Shown here one piece after another: positions 42,405-51,228 of a stretch of DNA of 64,000 nucleotides. Positions within the stretch are counted from its first letter, which is position 1; each line of letters opens with the position of its first letter. The notes under the pieces were generated by a model that worked only from the letters and a program-made list of their open reading frames with translations, did no database searches and had not been told where the DNA came from. Source of the stretch: Streptomyces hokutonensis (lineage in GTDB: Bacteria; Actinomycetota; Actinomycetes; Streptomycetales; Streptomycetaceae); assembly GCF_000376565.1 (NCBI RefSeq), contig NZ_BARG01000038.1, positions 124,001 to 188,000 of the forward strand, read 5' to 3'. The position numbers were made by a program, and so were the translations under genes.

Positions 42405-44825
42405 ATGCGTCACCAACTACTGGGCACGGCAAGACGGTTCGGCGTCGGAGTCGCGGCCGCGGCGGTCACGACCGCGCTCGCCGCAGCCGCCCCGTTCCCC
42501 GCCCTCGCCGCGGCGAGCGGCACCTCCGGCGAGCTGTCCTCCCTCGTCGACCCGCTGATCGGATCCTCCAACGGCGGCAACACCTACCCCGGCGCCACTC
42601 TCCCGGGCGGCATGATCGCCTGGTCCCCGACCAGCACCACCGGCGACCAGACCAGCACGGGTGCCGCCAACGGCTACGAGTACGGCGCCACGCGCATCCG
42701 CGGTCTGAGCCTCACCCATGTCAACGGCGCCGGCTGCAACCCCGGCGCGGCGGGCGACGTACCGATCATGCCGTTCGTCGGCGACGTCACCTCGTCACCG
42801 TCGGCGGACACCAAGGACGCCGTCTACGCGTCGAACTTCTCGCACGCCGACGAGAAGGCCACCCCCGGCCGCTACACCCTCGGCCTCGCCTCCGGAGCCA
42901 CCGCCGACCTGGCCGTCGGCAAGCGCGCCGGAGTCGCCGACTTCACCTTCCCCGCCGACCGCCCGGCGAGCCTCCTCTTCCGCGTCTCCAACTCCCTCAA
43001 CGGCAGCGCGGACGCGCACGTCGACATCGACACCGCCCACCGCAAGGTGACCGGCTGGGTCCTCACGGGAGCCTTCTGCGGGCGCCGCGCCAACGGCGGT
43101 GTCAACAACCGCAAGAGCTACTACCGGCTCTACTTCAGCGCCTCCTTCGACCGTGCCTTCTCCTCGGTCGGCACCTGGCACGACAGCACGGTGTCACCCG
43201 GTTCGGCGACCGCCTCCGGAGGCGAGGGATACGCCACCGGCGCCGACCGCGCGGGACGCGGATCCGGCGGCTGGGTCGGCTTCGACACGGCGGCTGACAA
43301 CGATGTCCACATGCGGATCGGCATCTCCTACGTCAGCCTCGCCGGGGCCGAGACCAACCTCCGCCAGGAAATCGCCCCGCACGCGCGCGTGGCCGACGTC
43401 GCCAAGGCGGGCGCCCGCGCGTGGGACCGCGAGTTGAGCACCGTACGCGTCGACGGCGGCACCCCCGCCCGCCGCCAGACCTTCTACACGGCGCTCTACC
43501 ACGCCCTCACGCAGCCCAACCTGATCAGCGACACGGACGGCCGCTACTGGGGCATGGACCAGGCCGTCCACCGGCTGGCGCGCGGCCAGCGGGCGCAGTA
43601 CAGCAACTTCTCCGGCTGGGACCAGTACCGCGCCCAGATCCAGTTGCTCGCCCTCCTGGAGCCCACCGTCGCGGGCGACTTCGCTCAATCGCTCTACAAC
43701 TTCGCCCAGCAGAACGGCGGAGTCTGGGACCGCTGGGTGCACATCAGCGGCGCCACCCACGTCATGACGGGCGACCCGTCCGCCGCGACCCTGGCGACCT
43801 TCTACGCCATGGGCGTACGCAACTTCGACTACCAGGGCGCCTTCGACTCGCTCGTCCACCAGGCCACCGTGCCCAACCCCGACGAACTCTCGGACGCCGG
43901 CTGCCCCGGCCAGTGCGTGGGCCAACGCCCCAACCTGGCGCAGTACATGACCTCCCACTACGCCGCCCAGGACGCCTGCCACTGCTGGGGCGGCGCCGCC
44001 GAGACCCTGGAGGACGCGGTCGCCGACTCCGCCCTCGCCCAGTGGGCGAAACTGCTGGGGCGGACGGAGGAGGCGAAGGCCTTCGAAGCGCGAGGTGCCT
44101 ACTGGCGCAACGTCTTCAACCCCGCCACCGGCTACATCCAGGCCCGCAACCTCGACGGCTCCTGGGTGACCCCGTTCAACCCGGCGAGCGACCTCGGCTT
44201 CGCCCAGGGCTCGGCCGCCGCCTACGTATGGATGGTCCCGCAGGACGTGCAGGGCCTCGCCGAGGCGATGGGCGGACGCGAGACGGCCGCCACCCGCCTC
44301 GACGCCTTCTTCCACACGGCCGACGGCGCATGGTCGGTCCGGGGCGGCGACGCACTGCGCTACGACCCGACCAACGAGCCCGACATCCACGCCCCCTGGC
44401 TCTACAACTCCCTGGGACAGCCCTGGAAGACCCAGGCGACCGTCCGCCAGATCCTCGACACCGCGTACGGCACCGGCCCCAAGGGCCTGCCCGGCAACGA
44501 CGACCTCGGCACCATGTCCGCCTGGTACGTCCTCTCCGCCCTCGGCATCTATCCGCGCACCCCGGGCAGCGCCGACCTCCTTCTCGGCGCACCGCTCTTC
44601 CCGAAGGCGGTCCTCGACCGACCGGGCCGCACGGACATCGTCATCACGGCACCCGACGCCGACGACACCCACCCGTACGTCGACGCCGTACGCCTCAACG
44701 GCCGAGACCTCACCCGCTCATGGACCGGCGCGGCCTTGACCCTGAAGGGCGGCAGGCTGGACTTCAGGCTGGCCACCGAACCGGACACGACCTGGGCGAC
44801 CGATCCGGAGGGCCTCCCGAACTGA
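42405..44825 (+). CDS. Secreted GH92 alpha-mannosidase
   Basis: 806 aa. Signal peptide ~1-36 (FGVGVAAAAVTTALAAAAPFPALA). LVDPLIGSSNGGNTYPGATLPGGMIAWSPTS and GLSLTHVNGAGC form the N-terminal beta-sandwich, and the (alpha/alpha)6 catalytic barrel follows (DQYRAQIQLLALLEP, YAAQDACHCWGGAAETLEDAVADSALAQWA, GNDDLGTMSAWYVLSALGIYP). The family is calcium-dependent and inverting, cleaving alpha-1,2, -1,3 or -1,4 mannosides. No carbohydrate-binding module. Together with the two GH64 glucanases it suggests attack on fungal or yeast cell walls. Confidence 0.9.
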   Translation: MRHQLLGTARRFGVGVAAAAVTTALAAAAPFPALAAASGTSGELSSLVDPLIGSSNGGNTYPGATLPGGMIAWSPTSTTGDQTSTGAANGYEYGATRIRGLSLTHVNGAGCNPGAAGDVPIMPFVGDVTSSPSADTKDAVYASNFSHADEKATPGRYTLGLASGATADLAVGKRAGVADFTFPADRPASLLFRVSNSLNGSADAHVDIDTAHRKVTGWVLTGAFCGRRANGGVNNRKSYYRLYFSASFDRAFSSVGTWHDSTVSPGSATASGGEGYATGADRAGRGSGGWVGFDTAADNDVHMRIGISYVSLAGAETNLRQEIAPHARVADVAKAGARAWDRELSTVRVDGGTPARRQTFYTALYHALTQPNLISDTDGRYWGMDQAVHRLARGQRAQYSNFSGWDQYRAQIQLLALLEPTVAGDFAQSLYNFAQQNGGVWDRWVHISGATHVMTGDPSAATLATFYAMGVRNFDYQGAFDSLVHQATVPNPDELSDAGCPGQCVGQRPNLAQYMTSHYAAQDACHCWGGAAETLEDAVADSALAQWAKLLGRTEEAKAFEARGAYWRNVFNPATGYIQARNLDGSWVTPFNPASDLGFAQGSAAAYVWMVPQDVQGLAEAMGGRETAATRLDAFFHTADGAWSVRGGDALRYDPTNEPDIHAPWLYNSLGQPWKTQATVRQILDTAYGTGPKGLPGNDDLGTMSAWYVLSALGIYPRTPGSADLLLGAPLFPKAVLDRPGRTDIVITAPDADDTHPYVDAVRLNGRDLTRSWTGAALTLKGGRLDFRLATEPDTTWATDPEGLPN

Positions 44826-44833
44826 CCCGCACC

Positions 44834-44864
44834 GCGGCCGGCGGCCCCGTCGTCCGCCGGCCGC
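44834..44864. terminator. Bidirectional terminator hairpin
   Basis: GCGGCCGGCGG (44834-44844) and CCGCCGGCCGC (44854-44864) form a perfect 11-bp stem with a 9-nt loop between the convergent GH92 and MFS genes. Confidence 0.85.
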
Positions 44865-44906
44865 AGGATGCTCGCCCGGACAGCCGGAAGGGTGTCCGGC
44901 GGCCGG

Positions 44907-46520
44907 TCACGACTTCGAACGGGGCTGGGTCGTCGGGATCCGGTGGGTGAAGAACATCGCGAGCAGCGAGGTGAGGGCGAGGATCGCCAGTGCGGCGCGC
45001 AGTCCGTCGAGTCTCGCGTCGGCGTTCGCGTCGAGCGCCGCCTGTGTGACGTCCGAGCTCGTGCCCTCCTTGTCGAGAGCCGCCTTGAGCTGGGCGTCCG
45101 ACAGGAAGGGCACACCGCTTTGGAGTTCGACGCTCGCCGAGCTCTTCACGCGCTCCGGGACATCCGGGTTCTGCTCGATGTTGCTGATGAAGGAACTCGT
45201 GAGCGCGGCGATCAGGATCGACCCGGCGAGTGCGGTACCGATCGAGGAGCCGAGGTTGGTGACCGCGTTCTGGACGCCGCCGACCTCCGCGCTCCGCTCG
45301 TCAGGAACCGCGGACACGGTGACCGAGCCCAGCTGGGACGCCAGCGCGCCCATGCTGAGCCCGATCAGCAGGAGGGGGACGGTGACGACCTCCGCACCCG
45401 CGTCGGCGTCGAGCGCGGCCATCAGGACCACCGCTCCGGCGAACAGGGACAGGATCCCGAGCCGCACCACCCGCCGCGGTGAGACATGCGGAAGGAAACG
45501 CGGGATGAGGATCGCGGCGGCCAGCAGGGTCAGCGAGAGCGGCAGGATGCGTGCGCCGGTCTTGAGCGCGGACAGGCCGAGGGCCACCGACAGATAGAGG
45601 GGTACGACGAAGAACACGCCCATCTGGACGAGGTACTGGAAGAAGAACATCGTCAGCCCGCCGGTGAGCTGACGGTTCCGCAGGAGTGCCGGGTCCACGA
45701 GCGGCTCCCTGCGCCGCTCCACGAGCCGCGCCTCCCAGCGCAGGAACAGCCAGATCAGGATCAGCCCGGCCAGCATCAGCCAGACGACCAGCGAGATCCC
45801 GAGCCAGGAGGGTGCGTCGGGCTTCGGCTGGAACCAGCCCCACTCGTCCGAGCGAAGGACGCCGTAGACGAAGATCCCGAGTCCGAGGGCGGAGAGGGCC
45901 GCGCCGACGAGATCGATGCGCGGGTGGCTCTCGGCCGGCGCGTCGGTGATGCGGCGGCAGAGGGCCAGGATGCCGAGCACGATCACGACTTCACCGGCGA
46001 ACACCCAGCGCCAGGAGAAGTACGTGGTCGCGACGCCTCCGATGAGCGGCCCGAGGGCGATCGCCACGGCTCCCGCGGCCGTGACCAGTCCGTAGGCGGC
46101 GGGTCGGCGTTCGACACCGAAGTTGGCGGCGACGAGCGCCACGATCGCGGGTAGGATGAGCGCCGCCCCGAGGCCCTCCAGGAGTGCCCAGCCGAACAGG
46201 AGCACCGGCAGGTTCGGGGCCAGCGCCGTGGTCAGGGAGCCGCACCCGTACACGGCGCAGCCGATCATGAACGCGCGTTTGTGGCCGATCAGCGCGCCGA
46301 CCTTGCCACCCGGGATCATGAACATCGCCATGACGAGGGTGTAGGCGGTGATCGCGCCTTGGATGCCCGTCACCGTCGTGTTCACGTCGTCGGCCACTGT
46401 CGCGATCGAGACGTTCATGACGGAGCTGTCGAGGGCCATCAGGAATTGGCCGGCCGCGAGTGTCACCAGGACCGGTCGTGCGGTCGCCGGACTCTCAGCG
46501 CTGTGTTCCCGGGATGCCAT
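44907..46520 (-). CDS. MFS transporter, DHA2 (14-TM drug:H+ antiporter) family
   Basis: 537 aa with ~14 transmembrane helices. TLAAGQFLMALDSSVMNVSIATVADD is the DHA2 N-terminus (motif D1), PGGKVGALIGHKRAFMIG motif A, and ALGPLIGGVATTYFSWRWVF motif C. An extracytoplasmic loop near the C-terminus (NIEQNPDVPERVKSSASVELQSG...ALDANADARLDGLRAAL) is longer than usual. Probably exports a drug or antibiotic-like compound. ATG at 46520 begins at the family N-terminus, although no RBS is visible. Monocistronic; no TetR partner adjacent. Confidence 0.87.
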   Translation of the reverse strand: MASREHSAESPATARPVLVTLAAGQFLMALDSSVMNVSIATVADDVNTTVTGIQGAITAYTLVMAMFMIPGGKVGALIGHKRAFMIGCAVYGCGSLTTALAPNLPVLLFGWALLEGLGAALILPAIVALVAANFGVERRPAAYGLVTAAGAVAIALGPLIGGVATTYFSWRWVFAGEVVIVLGILALCRRITDAPAESHPRIDLVGAALSALGLGIFVYGVLRSDEWGWFQPKPDAPSWLGISLVVWLMLAGLILIWLFLRWEARLVERRREPLVDPALLRNRQLTGGLTMFFFQYLVQMGVFFVVPLYLSVALGLSALKTGARILPLSLTLLAAAILIPRFLPHVSPRRVVRLGILSLFAGAVVLMAALDADAGAEVVTVPLLLIGLSMGALASQLGSVTVSAVPDERSAEVGGVQNAVTNLGSSIGTALAGSILIAALTSSFISNIEQNPDVPERVKSSASVELQSGVPFLSDAQLKAALDKEGTSSDVTQAALDANADARLDGLRAALAILALTSLLAMFFTHRIPTTQPRSKS

Positions 46521-46633
46521 GGGCGCATCGTCGCAGCGACCGCGGCGATCGAACCGCGACCCGCCACCGAGGTCAACCGGTTGGCGGGTGGGTCCGCCGG
46601 ACACCGGGTCCGGGCGCGCGGAAAGTCGTGCAG

Positions 46634-46650
46634 TCACCTCGGGCGGGTGA
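46634..46650 (+). promoter_or_regulatory. 17-bp palindrome, site 1 (before the 75-aa protein and DUF2252)
   Basis: TCACCTC-GGG-CGGGTGA matches TCACCCG-N3-CGGGTGA at 12 of 14 informative positions. It ends 73 bp before the ATG at 46724. Confidence 0.6.
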
Positions 46651-46723
46651 TCCGGCGGGGCCGTACAGCGGGCAGCATGCGGGGAAGAGGGTCCCCAGCG
46701 CGGTGGGAGAGGGTGGTGCCGGC

Positions 46724-46951
46724 ATGCGTTACGAGTTCCGTGTCGACGGTCGCGTCTCCATGGCACTGGCCGAGGCGTTCCCGGAGCTGGCGACGGAGAC
46801 CGGTTCCGAACAGACGGTCTTCACCGGCTCGGTGACGGACGAGGCGCATCTGTACGGACTGCTCCTGCGTTTCCGGAACCTGGGACTGCGCGTCGACGAG
46901 ATGCGCCGCCTGCCGGATGTGGAGACGCGTGCGACAGGGAGGACGCGATGA
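46724..46951 (+). CDS. Small conserved protein of unknown function (paralogue of 51229-51426)
   Basis: 75 aa: MRYEFRVDGRVSMALAEAFP start, then SEQTVFTGSVTDEAHLYGLLLRFRNLGLRVDEMRRLPD. Strikingly similar to the 65-aa protein at 51229-51426. A two-strand/two-helix fold is plausible. It is not recognised as a named family. Its stop overlaps the DUF2252 ATG (46948-46951), so the two are translationally coupled. Controlled probably through the palindrome at 46634. The ATG is the first codon with similarity to the paralogue; GGGAGAGGG lies upstream. Confidence 0.75.
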   Translation: MRYEFRVDGRVSMALAEAFPELATETGSEQTVFTGSVTDEAHLYGLLLRFRNLGLRVDEMRRLPDVETRATGRTR

Positions 46952-48348
46952 CAACGACATATCAGGTCAGCGGCCACCTCACCGTGGCCGAGCGAGTGGC
47001 ACGGGGCCGGGCGGCCCGTTCCGCCGCACCACGGTCGAGCCACGCCGGGTTCGTCCCGGCCGAGCGGCGGCCCGATCCCGTCGGCGTTCTGGAGCAGCAG
47101 GCCGTCACCCGGGTACCCGAACTGCTGCCCATCCGGTACGGGCGGATGGTGGAGTCGCCCTTCCGGTTCTACCGGGGTGCCGCCGCGATCATGGCCGCCG
47201 ACCTCGGCCAGGCGCCTCACACGGGCATCACGGCCCAGCTGTGCGGCGACGCCCACCTGCTGAACTTCGGCCTGTTCGCCTCGCCCGAACGGCACCTGGT
47301 CTTCGACATCAACGACTTCGACGAGACACTGCCGGGCCCCTTCGAATGGGACGTCAAGCGGCTGACCGCCAGCTTCGCCGTCGCCGGCCGCGCCAACGGT
47401 CTGGACGACGACCAGCGCGCCGCCATTGTCACCGAGGCGGTGCGGGCGTACCGGGAGCGGATGCAGCGGTTCTCCGGCATGCGCACCCTGGACATCTGGT
47501 ACGCCCAGGACGACGCCGACCGGCTTCACGTCCTGCTGCCGGGCAAGAAGACACGCCGACGGACGTCCCGGGCCATGGCCAAGGCCCGTACCCGGGACAG
47601 CCTCCAGGCGTTCGACAAGCTCACCGGTGTGGTCGACGGCGAGCTCCGGATCGTCGCCGACCCACCCCTCATCACGCCGCTCGGCGATCTGGCTCCGGGC
47701 ACCGAGTACCAGGAACTCGGAGGGCCCGTGCGCACGCTGATCGCCGACTACGGGCGCAGCCTCTCCACCGAGCGCCGGCACCTGCTGGAACGCTTCCGCC
47801 TTGTCGACGTGGCGCGCAAGGTGGTGGGGGTCGGCAGCGTGGGGACCCGTTGCTGGATCGTCCTCATGGTGGGCAGGGACGAAGGCGATCCACTGCTGCT
47901 CCAGGCCAAGGAGGCAGGGGAGTCCGTCCTCGCTCCGTACTGCGGCCCCGGCCGCTACGACAACCAGGGCAAGCGGGTCGTGGCCGGGCAGCGGCTGATG
48001 CAGGCGAACAGCGACATCTTCCTCGGCTGGGAACGCGTCACGGGCATGGACGGCAGGCTGCGCGACTTCTACGTCAGGCAGCTGCGCGACTGGAAGGGCA
48101 CACCACGGCCCGAGACCATGACGCCCGCCATGCTGCGCCTCTACGCGGGCCTGTGCGGTGGTTCGCTGGCCCGCGCCCACGCCCGTTCGGGCGATCCGGT
48201 CGCCATCGCCGCCTACCTCGGCACCGGCGGTGCCTTCGACCGCGCCATGGTCGAGTTCGCGGAGGCGTACGCCGACCAGAACGAGCGCGACTACGAGGTC
48301 TTCGCCGAGGCCGTGCAGGCCGACCGGGTCACCGCCATGGCCGCCTGA
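46948..48348 (+). CDS. DUF2252 family protein
   Basis: 466 aa. The signatures RYGRMVESPFRFYRGAAAIMAADL, LCGDAHLLNFGLFASPERHLVFDINDFDETLPGPFEWDVKRL and FQ-free KARTRDSLQAFDKL are those of DUF2252, which has an aminoglycoside-phosphotransferase/protein-kinase-like fold (GDAHLLNF resembles the HGDLHxxN catalytic loop, and DINDFDE the metal-binding DFD). The substrate is unknown. No signal peptide or membrane segment. Coupled by 4 bp overlap to the preceding small protein. Confidence 0.85.
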   Translation: MTTTYQVSGHLTVAERVARGRAARSAAPRSSHAGFVPAERRPDPVGVLEQQAVTRVPELLPIRYGRMVESPFRFYRGAAAIMAADLGQAPHTGITAQLCGDAHLLNFGLFASPERHLVFDINDFDETLPGPFEWDVKRLTASFAVAGRANGLDDDQRAAIVTEAVRAYRERMQRFSGMRTLDIWYAQDDADRLHVLLPGKKTRRRTSRAMAKARTRDSLQAFDKLTGVVDGELRIVADPPLITPLGDLAPGTEYQELGGPVRTLIADYGRSLSTERRHLLERFRLVDVARKVVGVGSVGTRCWIVLMVGRDEGDPLLLQAKEAGESVLAPYCGPGRYDNQGKRVVAGQRLMQANSDIFLGWERVTGMDGRLRDFYVRQLRDWKGTPRPETMTPAMLRLYAGLCGGSLARAHARSGDPVAIAAYLGTGGAFDRAMVEFAEAYADQNERDYEVFAEAVQADRVTAMAA

Positions 48349-48372
48349 GTCCCGGTCGCCCCTCGGCACCGG

Positions 48373-48389
48373 TCACCCTTCCCGGGTGA
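48373..48389 (+). promoter_or_regulatory. 17-bp palindrome, site 2 (before the four-TM protein)
   Basis: TCACCCT-TCC-CGGGTGA matches the consensus at 13 of 14 positions and ends 79 bp before the ATG at 48469. A second perfect inverted repeat, CGGCTGCGG/CCGCAGCCG with a 1-base centre (48428-48446), lies between it and the gene. Confidence 0.65.
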
Positions 48390-48468
48390 CGACGGACCGG
48401 CCGGCCGGGTGGAGGCTCTGACACGAGCGGCTGCGGGCCGCAGCCGTACGAGGAACGGAGGTCCCGCA

Positions 48469-48885
48469 ATGGCCACCACCATCCACCACCGCTCAGCGGG
48501 GGTTCAGTCCGCCGCCACCGGACTCACACTGTTCGCCGCGGTGATGCTGTTCGTCGCCGGCACCCTGGACCTGTTCCGGGGGATCATGGCGATCGCTCAG
48601 GACGACGTCTTCGTCAACACCCCGAACTACGTCTTCAAGTTCGACCTGACGAGCTGGGGCTGGATCCAGCTGTCGCTCGGCGTGATCGCCATGATCGTGG
48701 GCCTCGGCCTGTTCGCGACGGCCACCTGGGCGAGGGTCGTCGGGGTGGGCATCGCGGCGCTGCTGATCATCGCCAACTTCCTCTCCATCCCGTACTACCC
48801 CGTCTGGTCGCTCACCCTGATCGCCCTCTACGGGTTCGTCATCTGGGCGCTGTGCGTGGTCCAGCGGAAGGACCAGAACGGCTAG
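48469..48885 (+). CDS. Four-TM membrane protein, DUF7144-like
   Basis: 138 aa with four hydrophobic helices: LTLFAAVMLFVAGTLDLFRGI, WIQLSLGVIAMIVGLGLFATATW, VVGVGIAALLIIANFL and LTLIALYGFVIWALCVVQ. The loop between helices 1 and 2 (DDVFVNTPNYVFKFDLTSWG) is conserved in this actinobacterial family. ATG at 48469 with ACGGAGG. Function unknown; many copies occur in stress-responsive loci. It overlaps the stop of the DUF2254 gene by 4 bp convergently. Confidence 0.8.
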   Translation: MATTIHHRSAGVQSAATGLTLFAAVMLFVAGTLDLFRGIMAIAQDDVFVNTPNYVFKFDLTSWGWIQLSLGVIAMIVGLGLFATATWARVVGVGIAALLIIANFLSIPYYPVWSLTLIALYGFVIWALCVVQRKDQNG

Positions 48886-50198
48886 CGAGGGTTCGACGGG
48901 GCTTCGGCCCCGCCGAGTCCCTGCCGGTCCGCACCCTCCGCCACCGCGACGAGCAGCGGATCCCGGAAGGTGCGGGCGAGGCGGTCCAGCAGCGCGAGAC
49001 GCTCGGCCAGCGGGGCTCGCCGGTGGTCCGGGGCGACTGCGGCGACGGTGTCGAGCAGCACCCGTACGCGCCGTACGACCTGCAAGGACGCCGACCCGTA
49101 GTCGAGGATCTCGTCCAGCGCCAGACTCACCAGCTCGTGCCATGAGGGGGCCGACCGGCGCAGCCGGGGTGTCCCGTCGGCGTCGGTCACCAAGGTCACG
49201 CCGAGCGGACGCGCGACGAGCCGGACGAGGGTCTCCTCGATCTGGTCCAGTGCCTGCACGGCGGTCGTGGGGTCGTTGACGGCCGGTGAGAGCGCGCGGA
49301 TCGCGATGTCGGCCAGGAGCCGGAGACCGTACGCCGGGTCCTGGACGATGGTGCGGACACGGTCGACGCGTACGCAGGAAGCCAGACGTCGCAGGGGGAC
49401 GGGACGTGGTTCGTGCGACGGCTCCGGCCCGTGCACGTACCCCAGGACCGTGCCTTCACAGACATGGTCCCCGGGACCGACAGTGAGCGAGACACGAGCA
49501 TCCCGGTCCGTCGCGATGCGCAGCAGCCGACGCTCGTCGACGCTCCGGACGACACCCGACCGCCCGGTGTGCACCAACGGAACCCCCGATCCGGAGGCCC
49601 AGCCGTCCGCCGCGCCCGAAGCCACCGCCGTGCCGCCGGGCGGGAGCGCGGCGTCGATCGACCCGGCCATGAGCTCACCCACCGCCCGGGCGAGCCCGCC
49701 GCCGGTCACCAGGTGCCGGAGCCCGGTAAGACTCTGCAGCAGCACGGCCGTGTCGACGACCACCAGGGCGACGGCCACGGTCACGGACAACCGCGGTGTC
49801 TCGTCGGGCCGGATCTGGGCCAGCACGACCAGTGCGTACACCGCGGTACCGGTCACCAGCCCCACGACGGCCAGCGACCGGCGGAAGTGGCCGATGACCC
49901 CGATCAGCCGCGGAGACATGTTCTGCACGGTCTGGATGACCAGGGTGACCGCGGTGATGACGAACCCAGACAGGGTGATCATGCCGCCCGCGATGGCGGC
50001 GAGGGTCGTCGCGGCGGTTCCCGGGTCGTAGGTGAGGCCGACCTGGGGGAGAGAGTCCTCCCAGTGCGGCAGTCCCAGGCCGAGTCCGACCGCCGCAGCC
50101 ATCGTCGCCACCGCCACGGCCGGGCTCAGGAACGCGGCCAGGCGCCTGACGCGGGGCGTGGTGACGGGACCTCGCGTGTGCCACGGCTCAAGCTCCAC
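48882..50198 (-). CDS. DUF2254 predicted membrane protein
   Basis: 438 aa. Four N-terminal transmembrane helices (PAVAVATMAAAVGLGLGLP, TLAAIAGGMITLSGFVITAVTLVIQTV, LAVVGLVTGTAVYALVVLAQI, VTVAVALVVVDTAVLLQSL) precede a ~290-residue cytosolic part: YVHGPEPSHEPRPVPLRRL and DPAYGLRLLADIAIRALSPAVNDPTTAVQALDQIEETLVRL are the DUF2254 hallmark. The GTG start at 50198 (VELEPWHTRG) is not supported by a strong RBS. The palindrome at 50255-50271 is 56 bp upstream. Confidence 0.83.
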   Translation of the reverse strand: MELEPWHTRGPVTTPRVRRLAAFLSPAVAVATMAAAVGLGLGLPHWEDSLPQVGLTYDPGTAATTLAAIAGGMITLSGFVITAVTLVIQTVQNMSPRLIGVIGHFRRSLAVVGLVTGTAVYALVVLAQIRPDETPRLSVTVAVALVVVDTAVLLQSLTGLRHLVTGGGLARAVGELMAGSIDAALPPGGTAVASGAADGWASGSGVPLVHTGRSGVVRSVDERRLLRIATDRDARVSLTVGPGDHVCEGTVLGYVHGPEPSHEPRPVPLRRLASCVRVDRVRTIVQDPAYGLRLLADIAIRALSPAVNDPTTAVQALDQIEETLVRLVARPLGVTLVTDADGTPRLRRSAPSWHELVSLALDEILDYGSASLQVVRRVRVLLDTVAAVAPDHRRAPLAERLALLDRLARTFRDPLLVAVAEGADRQGLGGAEAPSNPR

Positions 50199-50254
50199 GC
50201 GATCACCGTAAGAGCCGGGCGTCGTTCGCGCGCGCCAAGTCACACCGGGGTGGA

Positions 50255-50271
50255 CCACCCGCGACGGGTGA
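50255..50271 (-). promoter_or_regulatory. 17-bp palindrome, site 3 (before DUF2254)
   Basis: Plus strand CCACCCG-CGA-CGGGTGA; minus strand TCACCCG-TCG-CGGGTGG. 13 of 14 positions match. It lies 56 bp upstream of the GTG at 50198. Confidence 0.65.
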
Positions 50272-50320
50272 TGCGTGATGGAGGCCGGAGGCCCCTGCCG
50301 GGGCCGTCCGCGCGGACACC

Positions 50321-50599
50321 TCAGTGGCAGTGCCGCATGATCCAGTGCGCCCCGTGATCCGCCGCTACGTAACGGTGACGCAGCCGCTCCGGCAGGTTCC
50401 ACGGCTCGTCGAGCCGGATGACTCCGGGACGGTGCCCGTGCCGGGCGGTCGCCTCGGCCAGCTCCTCGGCGCACTGGTGGAGCCGCCGCAGCGACCGCTC
50501 ATCGGCGCCGTCGCCGGCGTTCAGCTCACCGTACGCGGCCTCCACGGCCGCCAGGGCATCCGCGAGGTTCGCAGTCCCGGGAACGAGATCCGTTGCCAT
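50321..50599 (-). CDS. Small hypothetical protein
   Basis: 92 aa, acidic and helical: TANLADALAAVEAAYGELNAGDGADERSLRRLHQCAEELAEATARHGHRPGVIRLDEPWNLPERLRHRYVAADHGAHWIMRHCH. The ATG at 50599 has GAGG upstream. No family recognised. The C-terminal cluster of His and Cys (HGAHWIMRHCH) could bind metal. It is divergent from the SHOCT-protein gene, with the palindrome at 50692 between them. Confidence 0.6.
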   Translation of the reverse strand: MATDLVPGTANLADALAAVEAAYGELNAGDGADERSLRRLHQCAEELAEATARHGHRPGVIRLDEPWNLPERLRHRYVAADHGAHWIMRHCH

Positions 50600-50691
50600 G
50601 GCTCTGCCTCCTGGTCGTATCTCGACCACGTGGTGCGCGGGTCGAACGGGCTCCTGGTGTTGAGGATGCGGCCACCGAGCCGCCCGTGAGG

Positions 50692-50708
50692 CCACCCGTA
50701 CCGGGTGA
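50692..50708. promoter_or_regulatory. 17-bp palindrome, site 4 (before the first SHOCT protein)
   Basis: CCACCCG-TAC-CGGGTGA matches at 13 of 14 positions. It ends 70 bp before the ATG at 50779 and is 92 bp from the divergent start at 50599. Confidence 0.65.
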
Positions 50709-50778
50709 TCCGCCGCCTGGCGTGCCGGTGGAACGTGGTGCCGTCAACACCACCCGGCTGCGGCCATCGGAGGTCAAC

Positions 50779-51183
50779 ATGTCCGACTACCCCCTGCTCG
50801 ACGCGTTCCTCACCATGATGTGGTTCTTCCTGTGGGTGCTGTGGTTCATGCTCCTGTTCAGGGTCATCGGCGACATCTTCCGCGACGACAAGCTCGGCGG
50901 GTGGGGCAAGGCGGGCTGGACCCTCCTCGTGTGCGTGCTGCCCTACCTGGGCGTCTTCGTCTATCTGATCGCCCGGGGCAAGGGCATGGGCAAGCGGGAC
51001 GTGCAGCAGGCGCAGGCCCGGGAGCAGCAGTTCCGCTCCTACGTGCGGAAGGCGGCGGCCGATAACACGGCGCCGCGGGCCAACAAGGCGGACGAACTGG
51101 CCACGCTCGCCGGCCTGCACGACCACGGCGACATCACCGACGCCGAGTACGAGAAGGCCAAGTCCAGGGTGCTCGCCGCGTGA
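50779..51183 (+). CDS. SHOCT-domain membrane protein (PLDc_N-like N-terminus)
   Basis: 134 aa. Two hydrophobic helices (~8-28, TMMWFFLWVLWFMLLFRVIG; ~45-65, WTLLVCVLPYLGVFVYLIARG) resemble PLDc_N/cardiolipin-synthase N-termini. A linker rich in Gln/Arg follows, then a C-terminal SHOCT motif (~103-134, ELATLAGLHDHGDITDAEYEKAKSRVL). Highly similar to the protein at 56896-57303. ATG has CGGAGG upstream. SHOCT is a short oligomerisation domain; function here is unknown, possibly an envelope or stress role. Confidence 0.82.
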   Translation: MSDYPLLDAFLTMMWFFLWVLWFMLLFRVIGDIFRDDKLGGWGKAGWTLLVCVLPYLGVFVYLIARGKGMGKRDVQQAQAREQQFRSYVRKAAADNTAPRANKADELATLAGLHDHGDITDAEYEKAKSRVLAA

Positions 51184-51228
51184 ACTAGCCCGTCCCCGTG
51201 ATCCGGTCCGCCGCACGCCCGGGCCGGA

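Noticed and set aside
46948..48348. DUF2252 gene as aminoglycoside phosphotransferase (resistance gene)
   Set aside because: The kinase-like GDAHLLNF and DFDE segments fit DUF2252 specifically; there is no evidence for antibiotic phosphorylation.
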